From NCBI GenBank assembly GCA_022842745.1, contig JALHPA010000185.1:1-6142 (forward strand): 6,142 bases of DNA, read 5' to 3'. This DNA comes from Pirellulales bacterium. GTDB taxonomy: Bacteria; Planctomycetota; Planctomycetia; Pirellulales; JALHPA01. A model generated the notes under the pieces. It did not search any database, was not told the origin of the DNA, and saw nothing but the letters and a program-made list of their open reading frames with translations. Within the stretch, counting starts at the first letter, position 1; every line of letters starts with the position of its first letter. A program made the position numbers and the translations under genes. Of the stretch, positions 4,954 to 6,142 are shown piece by piece.

Positions 4954-5127
4954 GTGTGCTTTCTGGGCATTCTTTGCGATCGCATCCCACTCGCCCCTTA
5001 TGGGGACCGGGTTGGGACTGATATTCTGATCGTACCAGACCGCCGTTGCGCCCTCTCCGGATCGTCGCTCGCTCGAGTGCGCCTGTGGGGGTCCCGATCG
5101 TGGCTGGCTCGAAATTCGGGTCGCACT

Positions 5128-6142
5128 ATGTCCGCCACGAGCAATGATCCTTTCCTGGAACCCGAGTCTGTCAACGTCGCGGGCTTCGCCGCGGCGCGGG
5201 CGATTCTCAAGCCCCGCAAGGCGCGGCCCTTTTTTGGCCGCCACCCGTGGGTGCTGGATTCCGCCGTGGCTCGGGTGGAAGGCTCGCCCGCCGATGGAGA
5301 CGTGGTCGATCTCTTGGCCGATAATGGCAAGTGGATCGCGCGGGGGCTGTACAACTCGCACAGCCGGATCCTCGTGCGGCTGTATACCTGGAAGGCTGGG
5401 GAGTCGATCGACCTGGACTTCTGGCGGCGGCGCTTAACTGCCGCGGTCGAATTTCGCCGCGAGCTGGGTTACCTCGAACCGGCCGACGCCGCGCGGGTCG
5501 TGTTCAGCGAAGCGGACGGATTGAGCGGCCTGGTCGTCGACCGTTATGCCGACTTTCTGGTCGTTCAGCCCTCGGCGCTGGCCATCGTCCGGAGGTTGGA
5601 TGAGATCGTGGGGCTATTGGTGGAATTGCTCCGCCCGCGCGGAATTGTGCTCCGCAGCGACCGGGGGCTGGCCCAGTTGGAAGGCGTCTCGATCGAAGAA
5701 GGCTCGATCTGGGGCGCCCCGTTCGAGGCCCCGGCGTTTATCACCGAGCACGGCATTCGCTACGGGGTCGACCTGGCGACTGGCCAAAAAACCGGGTTTT
5801 ACGTCGATCAGCGGGAGAATCGCAAGGCGGTGGCCGGCTATTGCAAGGATCGGCGGGTGCTCGATCTGTTCTGCTACAGCGGCGGATTCGGACTCTCGGC
5901 GTCCCGACTGGGGGGGGCGAAAGAAGTGCTCTGCGCCGATACCAGCGCCAAGGCCGTGGCCCTGGCGGAAGCCAATGCCGAGCTGAACGGCGTCTCCAAC
6001 CTCCGTTTCCGGACCGGCGATGCGTTTGAAATCGTCGACGAGCTGGTGGCCAGCGGCGAGCGATTCGGCGTCGTCATACTCGATCCGCCCAAGTTTGCCC
6101 GCACCCGCCGATCGCTCGACGAAGCCCTGATGGCGTATCACC
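5128..6142 (+). CDS. rlmI: RlmI-like 23S rRNA m5C methyltransferase (3' partial)
   Basis: The frame stays open to the window edge: 338 complete codons plus one base. RlmI-type enzymes are about 390-400 residues, so roughly 55-60 residues are missing, including the region expected to hold the catalytic cysteine. RlmI methylates C1962 of 23S rRNA in E. coli using S-adenosylmethionine. Visible features: an N-terminal PUA-like RNA-binding domain (about 25-95, with KARPFFGRHPWVL at 31-43), the subfamily motif TGQKTGFYVDQR at 218-229, the SAM-binding motif VLDLFCYSGGFG at 244-255, an acidic Asp271 after the next strand, and motif IV LDPPKFAR at 318-325. It is cytoplasmic. The ATG at 5128 has no clear Shine-Dalgarno; an in-frame GTG at 5077 is an alternative but would add 17 unconserved-looking residues. 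The lipoprotein gene is 258 nt upstream behind a hairpin, so transcription is probably separate. Confidence 0.9.
   Translation, partial: MSATSNDPFLEPESVNVAGFAAARAILKPRKARPFFGRHPWVLDSAVARVEGSPADGDVVDLLADNGKWIARGLYNSHSRILVRLYTWKAGESIDLDFWRRRLTAAVEFRRELGYLEPADAARVVFSEADGLSGLVVDRYADFLVVQPSALAIVRRLDEIVGLLVELLRPRGIVLRSDRGLAQLEGVSIEEGSIWGAPFEAPAFITEHGIRYGVDLATGQKTGFYVDQRENRKAVAGYCKDRRVLDLFCYSGGFGLSASRLGGAKEVLCADTSAKAVALAEANAELNGVSNLRFRTGDAFEIVDELVASGERFGVVILDPPKFARTRRSLDEALMAYH

Noticed and set aside
4558..5361. Minus-strand open frame of 267 codons spanning the lipoprotein and the start of the methyltransferase
   Set aside because: It is Arg/Gly-rich without motifs and overlaps two better-supported genes and a hairpin.
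1..6142. CRISPR array, transposase, integrase, toxin-antitoxin or defence genes
   Set aside because: No direct-repeat array, no transposase or recombinase motifs and no terminal repeats with target duplications were seen on either strand.

Overview
The window reads as one end of a high-GC bacterial contig, most likely from a planctomycete (Pirellulales-like). The evidence is indirect: an exported protein with two tandem TRASH/YHS-like cysteine motifs, an exported alpha/beta hydrolase whose motif set I recall mainly from planctomycetes, small cysteine-rich (lipo)proteins, and loosely packed genes. There is no rRNA or tRNA to confirm the lineage. The first 13 bases match the 3' end of Illumina sequencing adapters. 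Position 1 is therefore probably an untrimmed assembly edge rather than genomic sequence.

Layout. 1-13: adapter remnant. 93-758 (+): exported cysteine-rich protein of unknown function with a 21-bp in-frame tandem repeat. 759-1013: non-coding, with several short hairpins. 1014-1505 (+): exported protein with two CP...CCxxC motifs, followed by a clear intrinsic terminator at 1546-1587. 1705-2154 (+): SprT-like zinc metallopeptidase with a C-terminal zinc ribbon. 2226-3179 (+): Gfo/Idh/MocA NAD(P)-dependent oxidoreductase. 3237-4334 (-): exported alpha/beta hydrolase, convergent with the oxidoreductase. 4335-4668: divergent intergenic region. 4669-4869 (+): small cysteine-rich lipoprotein, followed by a long hairpin at 4911-4953. 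5128 to the window end (+): RlmI-like 23S rRNA m5C methyltransferase, cut off by the window edge.

How the genes may work together. The two genes at the left both encode exported proteins with clustered cysteines and could form a small envelope metal-handling or thiol module; this is inference from composition only. The SprT-like and oxidoreductase genes are codirectional and 71 nt apart and may be cotranscribed, but have no obvious shared pathway. The hydrolase, the lipoprotein and the methyltransferase look like independent transcription units. Apart from the cysteine-rich exported proteins of unknown role, the genes look like ordinary chromosomal genes. I see no transposase, integrase, phage gene, CRISPR array or defence island, and no convincing new multi-gene system.
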